Shown here piece after piece: positions 26,743 to 33,193 of a stretch of 64,000 nt of DNA (its first letter is position 1; the number at the start of each line of letters is the position of its first letter). The DNA lies in the IMG/VR virus record IMGVR_UViG_3300025030_000876, positions 1 to 64,000 of that record; one strand, given 5' to 3'. The notes beneath the pieces are model-generated. The model saw only the letters and a list, made by a program, of their open reading frames with translations. It searched no databases and was not told where the DNA came from. Position numbers and translations under genes: made by a program. Source of the stretch: a virus.

Positions 26743-26795
26743 TTGACCGCTGTTAGGGTAGCAGGTTACGGCCTGCTACCTTATAGAACGGCCAA
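26743..26795 (+). ncRNA. Intercistronic hairpin R2 (copy 2)
   Basis: Outer stem TTG(a)CCG/CGG(c)CAA, the same internal loop strands as R1 (CTGTTAG and TTATAGAA), and a 9-bp inner stem GGTAGCAGG/CCTGCTACC with loop TTACGG. Sits between the coiled-coil gene stop and the next RBS. Confidence 0.65.
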
Positions 26796-26817
26796 ACAAC
26801 TAACAGGAGGCTACAAC

Positions 26818-26937
26818 ATGAAAACGGCTATATTCGGAACACTGGGGTTTTTGTTGTTCACGGCGTATATGATCGGCCTGGAGCTGGCAGCAAGGTTACA
26901 GGCGCAATATTTACTATTGGATGCGCTCACAAAGTAA
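26818..26937 (+). CDS. Tiny single-pass membrane protein
   Basis: 39 residues (MKTAIFGTLGFLLFTAYMIG...), one N-terminal membrane helix, with RBS AGGAGG eight bases upstream. Followed by a strong terminator. Could modify the host envelope early in infection; no family recognised. Confidence 0.6.
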   Translation: MKTAIFGTLGFLLFTAYMIGLELAARLQAQYLLLDALTK

Positions 26938-26955
26938 AACCTACCTTGCAAGGCA

Positions 26956-26987
26956 AAAATCCCCTAGGTTAATTCCTAGGGGATTTT
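26956..26987 (+). terminator. Intrinsic terminator, probably bidirectional
   Basis: A perfect 13-bp stem, AAAATCCCCTAGG (26956-26968) and CCTAGGGGATTTT (26975-26987), with a 6-base loop. A tracts on one side and T tracts on the other suit termination in both directions. The CCCCTAG core recurs in the 60.8-kb terminator. Confidence 0.82.
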
Positions 26988-27230
26988 GGCGTTTTAAGGG
27001 AGGAAAACAAGGGAAATTAGTAATGGTAAGTAAGCGGCTGGAAAGGGCCATAGAGGGCCTTAAAATCCCTCCGGGAATAGCAGAAGCCACAAACGGATTT
27101 TAAACCCAACCGGAGCCACGCCAGACGCCAGAAACACGGGTTTTAGCGCGTAGGGATTTTCCACCGGGAGCAAGGGCAAAGTAAGTGAAGATTTACTTAG
27201 CCGGAACATATCTACCCTATGGAGGAAGTC
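26988..27230 (+). other. Region with repeated promoter-like block and possible 26-residue ORF
   Basis: Contains an ATG at 27023 opening a 26-residue frame (MVSKRLERAIEGLK...), whose SD is too far upstream to be convincing. It also has an inverted repeat AAAATCCCT (27062-27070)/AGGGATTTT (about 27152-27160) and a block at 27182-27220 (TAAGTgaagatttACTTA, then CCGGAACA..TCT.CCCTAT). That block matches 25392-25432 and may be a repeated promoter/operator for the gene at 27231. Confidence 0.45.
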
Positions 27231-27365
27231 ATGGGAATCAACGGCAGTGAGTATTGGAGAATAAGCTACTATCGCCAGATAGCAAAACAACTGATGTTTG
27301 GGGTTATTGAGATTGCAGGGTATGGCGGTCTTTTGTTGATTGCGGCAAAGATGTTTAACACCTAA
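27231..27365 (+). CDS. Tiny membrane protein
   Basis: 44 residues (MGINGSEYWRISYYRQIAKQ...), C-terminal half hydrophobic (LMFGVIEIAGYGGLLLIAAK), probably one membrane helix. RBS GGAGG six bases upstream. It follows the repeated promoter-like block. Unknown function. Confidence 0.55.
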   Translation: MGINGSEYWRISYYRQIAKQLMFGVIEIAGYGGLLLIAAKMFNT

Positions 27366-27381
27366 CAATGGAGGAAAGAAA

Positions 27382-27561
27382 ATGGAATCAACATTCGCAG
27401 CTATTGAAGAAATCAAAGAAAAGTATACCAACGGGCTTATTAGTAAATCAGAGTGTATTAATACTCTGATCGATTTACTCTTGTCAGATCGAGAGTCTAT
27501 TAAATACGACCTGGAGAAAGAAGCAGCTAGACTCTCTGAGGAAATCAAAATGCTTTCGTAA
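27382..27561 (+). CDS. Small helical early protein
   Basis: 59 residues (MESTFAAIEEIKEKYTNGLI...EEIKMLS), charged and helical, with RBS GGAGGAAAGAAA. The stop codon lies inside the 5' strand of the following RNA structure. No family recognised. Confidence 0.6.
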   Translation: MESTFAAIEEIKEKYTNGLISKSECINTLIDLLLSDRESIKYDLEKEAARLSEEIKMLS

Positions 27562-27669
27562 TCCCTCCTCACAGGGTACAAGGGATTCTTTCTTTTGTAC
27601 CTTGTCGGGAGAAGATTACATTTAACCCCTGTCGGGTGTTAGTTTCATCTATTGCCGGGAGAGGGATTA
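27559..27669 (+). ncRNA. Branched RNA structure with TGTCGGGAG motif (E1)
   Basis: A 9-bp closing stem, TAATCCCTC (27559-27567)/GAGGGATTA (27661-27669), encloses a hairpin GGTACAA/TTGTACC (27575-27601). TGTCGGGAG follows (27603-27611), then GATTA, which can alternatively pair with the first TAATC. Two further CGGG motifs lie at about 27632 and 27656. Related elements with TGTCGGGAG on the 3' side of an inner stem occur at 28156, 28335 and 29429. Confidence 0.55.
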
Positions 27670-27840
27670 AGTAAATTAAGTGAATCCATGTAAGTCCACA
27701 ATTCGAGATAGCTTTCTAAAAGTAAGTGTTTTGTAAGTAAGTAAGTATAAAAAAAAAAATTAAGTGAATACTTACTTACTCAAAACCAAACCTTTAGAAA
27801 GCCAGTTCAAAATGTGGACTTAGTTGGGCTCACTTACTTA
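27667..27840. repeat. Large imperfect palindrome with TAAGT iterons (candidate origin or control locus)
   Basis: Nested arms share one centre: TAAGTCCACA (27691-27700)/TGTGGACTTA (27813-27822); GCTTTCTAAA (27711-27720)/TTTAGAAAGC (27793-27802); and GTTTTG plus AGTAAGTAAGTAT (27728-27748) against 27769-27787. The loop is a run of 11 A and TTAAGTGA. TAAGT/ACTTA half-sites flank it on both sides. No coding frame fits. The AT-rich centre with iterated sites suits replication initiation or binding of an early regulator. Confidence 0.7.
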
Positions 27841-27865
27841 GCAAAACTAACGAAAGGAGTTAAAA

Positions 27866-28069
27866 GTGCGGGTTAAAATGATAGTAAGAAACAAAACGGG
27901 TGATAGGTTGGCGGAAAAGGAAGTTCAGGCGTATATGCCGGAAAATTATGGAGCAAAAGTAAAAGGTATTAGGGAGATTTTAGAGGTGTTGGTGGCGGTG
28001 AAGGAATTAGGTGGGATAGTTGAGTTGAGATTAATGGAGGATTGGGAAGATGCAGAGAATAGAGGTTAA
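27866..28069 (+). CDS. Small early protein
   Basis: 67 residues from a GTG (AAAGGAG upstream), alpha/beta (MRVKMIVRNKTGDRLAEKEV; IREILEVLVAVKELGGIVEL). It ends with EDWEDAENRG, overlapping the start of the next gene. Unknown function. Confidence 0.6.
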   Translation: MRVKMIVRNKTGDRLAEKEVQAYMPENYGAKVKGIREILEVLVAVKELGGIVELRLMEDWEDAENRG

Positions 28070-28340
28070 ACAAACAGCAGGTAAGACAAAAAGAGAAGAA
28101 CAAGAGGAGGTTATAGGGAGTAGGTGGTTTGAAACAATAGGGGAGGTTGCAGAATTTCTAATTAGCAAGAACTCTTGCTTCTGTCGGGAGAGTAGAACGA
28201 ATAATGCGATTTTTACAAGTAGCAATAGCAGGAAAAGGTTTGAGGTTATAGATACACCGGGCAGGTTGATTAGTGCGGCGATTAAGGCTAGGAAAACGCA
28301 GACTGGGAGGAAGATAGAGGAGTTTATTGATAGAGGTTAA
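28050..28340 (+). CDS. Basic early protein containing an RNA-element insertion
   Basis: 96 residues, Lys/Arg-rich (MQRIEVKQTAGKTKREEQEE...AAIKARKTQTGRKIEEF). ATG 28050 follows TGGAGGATTGGGAAG. An RNA hairpin of the TGTCGGGAG family (28156-28197) lies in the middle of the frame and encodes SKNSCFCRES, so the element is either tolerated in frame or marks the boundary of a shorter gene. Unrecognised. Confidence 0.5.
   Translation: MQRIEVKQTAGKTKREEQEEVIGSRWFETIGEVAEFLISKNSCFCRESRTNNAIFTSSNSRKRFEVIDTPGRLISAAIKARKTQTGRKIEEFIDRG
28156..28197 (+). ncRNA. TGTCGGGAG hairpin element (E3)
   Basis: Outer stem TTCTA/TAGAA, inner 7-bp stem AGCAAGA/TCTTGCT (28164-28170, 28173-28179), then TGTCGGGAG (28182-28190). 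Same layout as E5, but this copy lies within a reading frame. Confidence 0.5.
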
Positions 28341-28394
28341 CGCTTGCTGGGGATAATAAGTTTAGGCTTGTTGTCTCTGTCGGGGAGTTAAACC
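28335..28394 (+). ncRNA. TGTCGGGGAG hairpin element (E4)
   Basis: Outer stem GGTTAAC/GTTAAACC (one bulge), inner stem ATAATAAG/CTTGTTGT with two G-U pairs (28353-28360, 28367-28374), then TGTCGGGGAG directly before the 3' outer strand. It ends nine bases before the RBS of the gene at 28416. Confidence 0.5.
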
Positions 28395-28415
28395 AATAAC
28401 AAAGGAGAATAAATC

Positions 28416-28673
28416 ATGACACCTTCAGAATTAAAAGCAAAAGTGGAAGCAACAAACACAGATAGTTATTTCTTTACACGTAAAACCATGAAGTTCTTTG
28501 GGGATACAATGAAGAACTACGGGGTAAAAGAAGCAATTATCAACACCTACTCCGAAGACAACGTAGAAGTATGGGAGTTGTATAGAAAGAAACCTGTTAA
28601 ACACGGGTTAATTTCTAGTGCTTATTTTCGCAAAGAAGATTTCTCACAAGCATTTGCAAAAAGAGAATACTAG
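28416..28673 (+). CDS. Small protein preceding the radical SAM gene
   Basis: 85 residues (MTPSELKAKVEATNTDSYFF...FSQAFAKREY), a compact alpha/beta pattern seen in many phage early proteins. RBS AAAGGAG. It is eight bases from the radical SAM gene, so the two are co-translated. It could be a substrate or partner of that enzyme, but no recognition motif proves it. Confidence 0.6.
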   Translation: MTPSELKAKVEATNTDSYFFTRKTMKFFGDTMKNYGVKEAIINTYSEDNVEVWELYRKKPVKHGLISSAYFRKEDFSQAFAKREY

Positions 28674-28681
28674 GAGGTTAT

Positions 28682-29425
28682 ATGTATCTACAAATAACAA
28701 CCAGATGTAATATGAAATGCCCACATTGTTGTTACTCCTGCAGACCGGGAGCAGGTAAACACATGGAGTATGCAATAGCAATTGATGCAATTAATTTTGC
28801 ATTAGATCACACAGAATGTATTACTATTGGAGGTGGCGAACCAACACTCCATCCAAAATTCTTTGATATCTTAAGAACATGCCTGGATTCTTTTGATTAT
28901 GTATGGATGGCAACTAACGGCAGTAACATAAAAGCAATGAGAAGACTAGCAAATATCATAGACGGAAATGATTACGAGTCCTTTGATATTGAAAATTATT
29001 GCACATGTAGTAAACAAGTAGAACGGGAAAACTGTGATTGTTATCCAGAGGATACAATCCACCAAGAGGATAAATTATCTGTCGCGCTCTCACAAGACTG
29101 GGCACATGATGATATTGACCAATGGGTAGTAGATTACTGGACTCGTAGAAGCAAACACCAGTATTCTCATTTTGAAATTCGCAATGTATTTGCGTCATCC
29201 GCTGGAGCAACATCTCAAGGCAGAGCAAAGAAAACAGGGAGTGGTACTGGAGATCATTGCCCATGTGATAGTATTATCATAAAACCTTCTGGTAAACTTA
29301 AGCTTTGTGGTTGTACTAACTCACCAACTATCGGGGATATCTGGCAAGGGATACTTCCTAAGTGGCAGAAGTTTATGGAGTTGGATAGATACAGGGATTG
29401 TGAATGCTGGAATAAAAGCAAGTAG
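28682..29425 (+). CDS. Radical SAM enzyme
   Basis: 247 residues. The AdoMet cluster motif CNMKCPHC (Cys9, Cys13, Cys16) is at the extreme N-terminus and is followed by the GGEPTLHP motif (about 57-64), both diagnostic. The central part is unusual, with a Cys-rich insert (YCTCSKQVERENCDCYPEDT). The C-terminus holds further Cys residues (CPCDSIIIKPSGKLKLCGC and DCECW) that could bind an auxiliary cluster, as in SPASM/twitch proteins. It is somewhat short for a full SPASM enzyme. The substrate is unknown: nucleotide, tRNA or peptide modification are options. Confidence 0.85.
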   Translation: MYLQITTRCNMKCPHCCYSCRPGAGKHMEYAIAIDAINFALDHTECITIGGGEPTLHPKFFDILRTCLDSFDYVWMATNGSNIKAMRRLANIIDGNDYESFDIENYCTCSKQVERENCDCYPEDTIHQEDKLSVALSQDWAHDDIDQWVVDYWTRRSKHQYSHFEIRNVFASSAGATSQGRAKKTGSGTGDHCPCDSIIIKPSGKLKLCGCTNSPTIGDIWQGILPKWQKFMELDRYRDCECWNKSK

Positions 29426-29428
29426 GTT

Positions 29429-29487
29429 TAACAACCCTTTCTTGAAGAGTAGAGCTTATGTTCTACTCTTCTGTCGGGAGGTTGTTA
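29429..29487 (+). ncRNA. TGTCGGGAG hairpin element (E5)
   Basis: The clearest copy: outer 8-bp stem TAACAACC (29429-29436)/GGTTGTTA (29480-29487), and inner 10-bp stem GAAGAGTAGA (29444-29453)/TCTACTCTTC (29462-29471). TGTCGGGA fills the 3' side of the internal loop. It lies between the radical SAM stop and the next gene. Confidence 0.65.
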
Positions 29488-29520
29488 CAACAGAAGTTAA
29501 CCCTAGCAACAGGAGAAAGT

Positions 29521-29691
29521 ATGGAGACTAACTATTACTGCATACAATGCAAAGACAAGCGTACTGGCAAGATTGGGGATTTTGTGCATAATGGGGATTT
29601 CTATTCTGTATCTCCGGTGTTTGATTCACTGATGGATTTATTCGCTTGGGCAAAAGAGAACAATAAGAAGTTGGAGATGAATTTATCCTAA
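29521..29691 (+). CDS. Small early protein with CxxC
   Basis: 56 residues (METNYYCIQCKDKRTGKIGD...) with one N-terminal CIQC. ATG 29521 follows AGGAGAAAGT; longer frames upstream run through hairpin E5. First of a long series of tiny coupled genes. Unknown function. Confidence 0.6.
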   Translation: METNYYCIQCKDKRTGKIGDFVHNGDFYSVSPVFDSLMDLFAWAKENNKKLEMNLS

Positions 29692-29743
29692 CAGCAGAAG
29701 TAATCAACAGACTTGGAGTTGCTAACAAATAAGGAGAACTCTT

Positions 29744-29941
29744 ATGACTTCCCACGAAGTAGTAACAGCACTAGCAAAGCAAATGTTCTTAGAAGGCTAT
29801 GAAATTATCGGAGCATCCCAACATCCAACAGGGTTGATTGTTAGTTTCAATAACCCTGAGAACAACAGAAGGTGTTTACACGTTGCGAATGATGGAGAAG
29901 TTAAAGAAGTAATAGCGGATTACATAGACTTCGGAGGTTAA
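29744..29941 (+). CDS. Small early protein
   Basis: 65 residues (MTSHEVVTALAKQMFLEGYE...IDFGG), alpha/beta, RBS AAGGAGAAC. Its last codons (TTC GGA GGT) form the Shine-Dalgarno of the next gene, one base away. No family recognised. Confidence 0.6.
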   Translation: MTSHEVVTALAKQMFLEGYEIIGASQHPTGLIVSFNNPENNRRCLHVANDGEVKEVIADYIDFGG

Positions 29942-29942
29942 A

Positions 29943-30176
29943 ATGCAAAAGAAAACTTTTGTCATACTTGAATGTTCCAACAACCCTAAACTCTGGTTGT
30001 CGCAGGATGGTAAAGAACTTGTAAGCATCATTCTCTCTCACTCTTGCGAAGAATGTAATTCTCCTGTCGAGATTGAAGTTACTTTAAATGACATGGATAA
30101 ACTCAACGAACTTATTTGGAAAACTAAAGAAGAGTTAAAGTTTTTAAAATATGCTAAACCTATAACGGAGGATTAA
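29943..30176 (+). CDS. Small protein with Cys pair
   Basis: 77 residues (MQKKTFVILECSNNPKLWLS...) with CEEC in the middle, possibly half a zinc site, and a C-terminal helix. Its final codons ACG GAG GAT serve as the SD of the following gene, which begins at the next base. Function unknown. Confidence 0.6.
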   Translation: MQKKTFVILECSNNPKLWLSQDGKELVSIILSHSCEECNSPVEIEVTLNDMDKLNELIWKTKEELKFLKYAKPITED

Positions 30177-30497
30177 ATGAAAGACTACCTAACTCTCGGA
30201 AACTCCCCAATCAACGAAGATTGTGTGCAAGTTAACTCCCATGCAGTTTATCTTCCAGCGATGAAGGCAGAATGTCAGTTGTTTAAGAAACAACTAGAAA
30301 GAATGTTCCCGGATATCCCAGACAACACTTGCTTCAGAATCAAATCCTTCTCCCATGATTTCGGGGAGTATTTGGAAGTTTGTATTATCTATGACACCGA
30401 CGACGAAAACTCTTGTGATTTTGCTTATGAAGTAGAAGGGAATTTGCCGGAGTATTGGGATGCTGAAGCACGAAAAGAACTTTATTCTTATCTGTGA
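30177..30497 (+). CDS. Acidic early protein
   Basis: 106 residues, strongly acidic (IIYDTDDENSCDFAYEVEGN), mixed fold. Acidic phage early proteins of this size sometimes mimic DNA or bind host enzymes, but no specific motif is visible. ATG directly abuts the previous stop. Confidence 0.6.
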   Translation: MKDYLTLGNSPINEDCVQVNSHAVYLPAMKAECQLFKKQLERMFPDIPDNTCFRIKSFSHDFGEYLEVCIIYDTDDENSCDFAYEVEGNLPEYWDAEARKELYSYL

Positions 30498-30508
30498 GGA
30501 GACACAAA

Positions 30509-30661
30509 ATGCCAAGATACACAATCATCAAACGTAGACCCGGTGGGGAAGTATTCAATGTACCGGCATTTGACACAGAAGATTTATGGAAACATATAAA
30601 AGCTGTTGTGGAAATAACTCCAGAGTATGAAATCATTGCAGTTATTAACTTAGGAGAATAA
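30509..30661 (+). CDS. Tiny early protein
   Basis: 50 residues (MPRYTIIKRRPGGEVFNVPA...INLGE) with RBS TGAGGAGACAC. Ends two bases before the next ATG. No family recognised. Confidence 0.55.
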   Translation: MPRYTIIKRRPGGEVFNVPAFDTEDLWKHIKAVVEITPEYEIIAVINLGE

Positions 30662-30663
30662 CT

Positions 30664-30918
30664 ATGATAACCCCAGAAGATTTCGCAAAGCTCCTTGAAT
30701 GGAAATCGCAAAAACCCTCACGTAACTTCACTGTCGAGGTAGGAGTAGAACCAAGCAATAAACCTCCATACAAGATTTGGGTTTATGATTACGAAATGGT
30801 GTATGGAGATTTTCTTTACTCCCCTGTTGGGGAAATAAATCTCGAAGCGAGTAAATACCAATACGATCTAGAGCAACTGGAGAAACTCAGAAAACAATAC
30901 GAAGGAGGGAATAACTAA
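30664..30918 (+). CDS. Small early protein
   Basis: 84 residues (MITPEDFAKLLEWKSQKPSR...), with a C-terminal helix (YDLEQLEKLRKQYEGGNN). RBS AGGAG lies within the previous coding end. Stop overlaps the next ATG (TAATG). Unknown. Confidence 0.6.
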   Translation: MITPEDFAKLLEWKSQKPSRNFTVEVGVEPSNKPPYKIWVYDYEMVYGDFLYSPVGEINLEASKYQYDLEQLEKLRKQYEGGNN

Positions 30919-31112
30919 TGAGAACTTTTGAATCGCCAAGTGGGCTTAAGTGTGTTGTTTGTAATACCTCTAAAGAAGTCCCTTGTATTCTTGTCGGAAT
31001 TGATGGGACGCTTGATGGTAATAACGAAGAAGCCACAGTATTGCATGTAGATTGCATAAATCTGCGTTTAAGCTATAACAGAAAAATTATTTATCAAATT
31101 ATTGGAGGTTAA
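30918..31112 (+). CDS. Small Cys-containing early protein
   Basis: 64 residues (MRTFESPSGLKCVVCNTSKE...), with CVVC and two later Cys (VPC, HVDC) that could form a zinc site. Final GGAGGTTAA provides the SD for the next gene. Unknown. Confidence 0.58.
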   Translation: MRTFESPSGLKCVVCNTSKEVPCILVGIDGTLDGNNEEATVLHVDCINLRLSYNRKIIYQIIGG

Positions 31113-31115
31113 CTA

Positions 31116-31316
31116 ATGAGCGATATAATTCTTTGCAAAGACGGAGTAACTCGGGAACTCTTTTGTGAGTGCGACGAAGGACACAAATGGAAACCTTGGA
31201 TGGTAGATGATGGGAAAATCCATTGTTTGCCTGATTCATTGAAACCTGATGATTATGACAATGGTCGATGCTCTGTTTGCGGTTATTACAAATGGTACAT
31301 TATTGAGGAGAATTAA
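31116..31316 (+). CDS. Zinc-ribbon-like early protein
   Basis: 66 residues. Four Cys in the pattern FCECDEGH and CSVCGYY suggest a treble-clef or ribbon zinc site. RBS GGAGG. Likely nucleic acid- or protein-binding; family unknown. Confidence 0.58.
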   Translation: MSDIILCKDGVTRELFCECDEGHKWKPWMVDDGKIHCLPDSLKPDDYDNGRCSVCGYYKWYIIEEN

Positions 31317-31318
31317 TT

Positions 31319-31648
31319 ATGTTAGACAAATGGACTTCAAAAGACTTAATTGTTTTTCGTAATGGGTTAGGAGATATGTTGGCTGGGAATATCGAATATA
31401 AATTTTGCGGTATTTGTGGGAACTTGCAAGAATACTGCATAACTTGCTGTGATGATGCTTATGATTTAGTGGCAGAATTATCTGCCTATTGGCCAGATAA
31501 TGAATCAGGAAGTGGAAATTTCCCTATATTGGGTTATTATACATGCGAAAATCACTGGGTAGGAGAACAATTAGATAAACGCACAAAACTAATGAAGTTC
31601 ATGGTAGTTGAGATTAACAAAGAACTTGAAGCCAGAAAGGAGAATTAA
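31319..31648 (+). CDS. Cys-rich early protein
   Basis: 109 residues with CGICGNLQEYCITCC near residue 30, a plausible zinc knuckle, and a helical C-terminus (LMKFMVVEINKELEARKEN). RBS GAGGAG is in the previous gene's end. No family recognised. Confidence 0.58.
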   Translation: MLDKWTSKDLIVFRNGLGDMLAGNIEYKFCGICGNLQEYCITCCDDAYDLVAELSAYWPDNESGSGNFPILGYYTCENHWVGEQLDKRTKLMKFMVVEINKELEARKEN

Positions 31649-31650
31649 TC

Positions 31651-31962
31651 ATGACAACACAATCAATCACCCTCCGAGGATTTACTTTTGAGGTAGAATT
31701 CTCTTACACCAAACCTTACTATGGAGCAAGAGAACCAGGCACCGGGCTTGCTCTTGAGCCTGATGCACCGGAGTCTATTGAAATCAACTCAATCATCCTT
31801 GTCGAAGCAGGAGCTAACTTGGTTGATCTTTATGACCTCTGGCCGAAGTACGAAGATCTTGCGGATTCTATCGCAGAAGCTTTGTTGCAATCCAGAAAAG
31901 AAGCCTCAGATGATTATGCTTATGAATGTTGGAGAGATAAACAACTAGAGAAAGGAGAATAG
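31651..31962 (+). CDS. Early protein of unknown function
   Basis: 103 residues; an N-terminal beta region (TLRGFTFEVEFSYTKPYYGA) and a helical C-terminus (DLADSIAEALLQSRKEASDD). The layout resembles phage proteins that report pI-like acidic adaptors, but no family can be named. RBS AAAGGAG. Confidence 0.58.
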   Translation: MTTQSITLRGFTFEVEFSYTKPYYGAREPGTGLALEPDAPESIEINSIILVEAGANLVDLYDLWPKYEDLADSIAEALLQSRKEASDDYAYECWRDKQLEKGE

Positions 31963-31964
31963 TC

Positions 31965-32141
31965 ATGGCTTGCGCTAAATCTAAAAAAGAAAAATCCCAC
32001 GCGGAGCATTTTTGCTATAATTGTAAACACTACGACAACAAGTATAAAACTTATGAGGAAATCTGTGAAGAGTGCATAATCAATGTCGGCGAAGCAGAAA
32101 CGAAATGCAACTGGGAACCGGAGGAAGGAAATAACAAATGA
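31965..32141 (+). CDS. Small zinc-finger-like protein
   Basis: 58 residues with CYNCKHY and CEEC plus a later Cys (KCNW), a four-Cys pattern common in small phage proteins (‘C..C....C..C’). Starts at ATG 31965 after AAAGGAGAATAGTC; overlaps the next gene by 4 bp. Confidence 0.58.
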   Translation: MACAKSKKEKSHAEHFCYNCKHYDNKYKTYEEICEECIINVGEAETKCNWEPEEGNNK

Positions 32142-32323
32142 AAACTCCCAAAGATGCAAAAGTAGGGGATAAGTTTATTATTACGCATAACGTCCCAACT
32201 TGGGGATTACTTAATGCAAAAGGTGAAATAGCTGCATTAAGCACGCTTGAAAGACGCGTGCACCAATTTGTTATTACAAAAAGACCCTGGTTGGAATTGG
32301 TACATCCCTTTTCGTTATCTTAA
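32138..32323 (+). CDS. Small early protein
   Basis: 61 residues (MKTPKDAKVGDKFIITHNVP...), with a beta-hairpin-like start KVGDKFIITHN that recalls small SH3-like barrels. RBS GGAGGAAGGAA. Unknown. Confidence 0.55.
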   Translation: MKTPKDAKVGDKFIITHNVPTWGLLNAKGEIAALSTLERRVHQFVITKRPWLELVHPFSLS

Positions 32324-32344
32324 ACCTTATGAGGAGAACTAGCC

Positions 32345-32539
32345 ATGACCCGCGAATTTACATTCTCTGTTGCAATGCTCGACGGAAGCTACAACGTATC
32401 TGCCAAAGAAGAAACTAATATCTACTCCCGTAAAACCCTTGTCGATGAAATCGGCCAGACTGCTGTAACTATGCTTCAAGAACTCCTTGGGGATGTAGAG
32501 AGTAATTGTGGAAGTATTACTATCATCGTGGAGGATTGA
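32345..32539 (+). CDS. Small early protein
   Basis: 64 residues (MTREFTFSVAMLDGSYNVSA...SITIIVED), alpha/beta. The last codons (GTG GAG GAT) double as the SD of the next gene. The C-terminus resembles that of the gene at 32870-33193, because both encode the same kind of SD. Confidence 0.58.
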   Translation: MTREFTFSVAMLDGSYNVSAKEETNIYSRKTLVDEIGQTAVTMLQELLGDVESNCGSITIIVED

Positions 32540-32541
32540 AC

Positions 32542-32865
32542 ATGGCGAGGGTATATGTAAAAACACAGGTCTACTCTGGGGCTATTGTAGGATTAACTAA
32601 AGCTGGCGTGATGAAAGATGCCAGAGAAAAAACCTTTGAGCATAGTGATTACATCTGTGTAGGTGTAACTAAATTCCTCTTTTCCGAAGGCCCAGGGTTT
32701 TATGAAATAATCGAGCATACTACAGAAGATTACTTCATCGAAGTAGAAGATGGTTATGTAATTATCCATTGTGCCATCAAAGCTCTGTGCAAACGCACAA
32801 CCATAATTAACTTCCTTAAAATCTTGGATAAAATCCCTGAGAAGTTTTGCTTAAGAAAGGAGTAA
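32542..32865 (+). CDS. Early protein of unknown function
   Basis: 107 residues from ATG 32542 (GGAGG upstream); the longer frame upstream overlaps the previous gene. Mostly beta with a basic C-terminus (NFLKILDKIPEKFCLRKE). Not recognised. Confidence 0.58.
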   Translation: MARVYVKTQVYSGAIVGLTKAGVMKDAREKTFEHSDYICVGVTKFLFSEGPGFYEIIEHTTEDYFIEVEDGYVIIHCAIKALCKRTTIINFLKILDKIPEKFCLRKE

Positions 32866-32869
32866 TCCT

Positions 32870-33193
32870 ATGGTCGGCATCAACCGCCACAAAGTCCTAC
32901 CTTATCTCCGTTCCACAAAAGGTAGAATTTTTCACGTGACATTTACCAAAAAAGATGGTACACTACGGGAGATGACTTGCTTGATAAAACCTCCCAAACC
33001 TAACCCTAAACGCCCAGCTCCGGCGAAGTTGGATAATCCTTATGTACTTGTATGGGATATTCAGAAATACAAAGAGTTTCTAAAAGAAGGAGTAGAAAAC
33101 CCCAAAGCATCTGATGGAGCTTATCGGCTTGTTAACTTAGATACCATTATTAAGTTTAAGATTCATGGTATCGAATTTATCGTGGAGGATTAA
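32870..33193 (+). CDS. SH3-like barrel phage protein
   Basis: 107 residues. The pattern (FHVTFTKKDGTLREMTCLI... YVLVWDIQKYK...AYRLVNLDTIIKFKIHG) matches the small SH3 beta-barrel proteins found in many phages: FxKKDGTxRxMxC, then VxDxxxxGYRxxNLDxI. Their role is unknown. RBS AAAGGAG; ends with the SD of the next gene. Confidence 0.68.
   Translation: MVGINRHKVLPYLRSTKGRIFHVTFTKKDGTLREMTCLIKPPKPNPKRPAPAKLDNPYVLVWDIQKYKEFLKEGVENPKASDGAYRLVNLDTIIKFKIHGIEFIVED

Noticed and set aside
27060-27581. Leftward frame of 173 codons in the early region
   Set aside because: Crosses two rightward genes with good RBSs and a strong terminator-flanked region; no domain.
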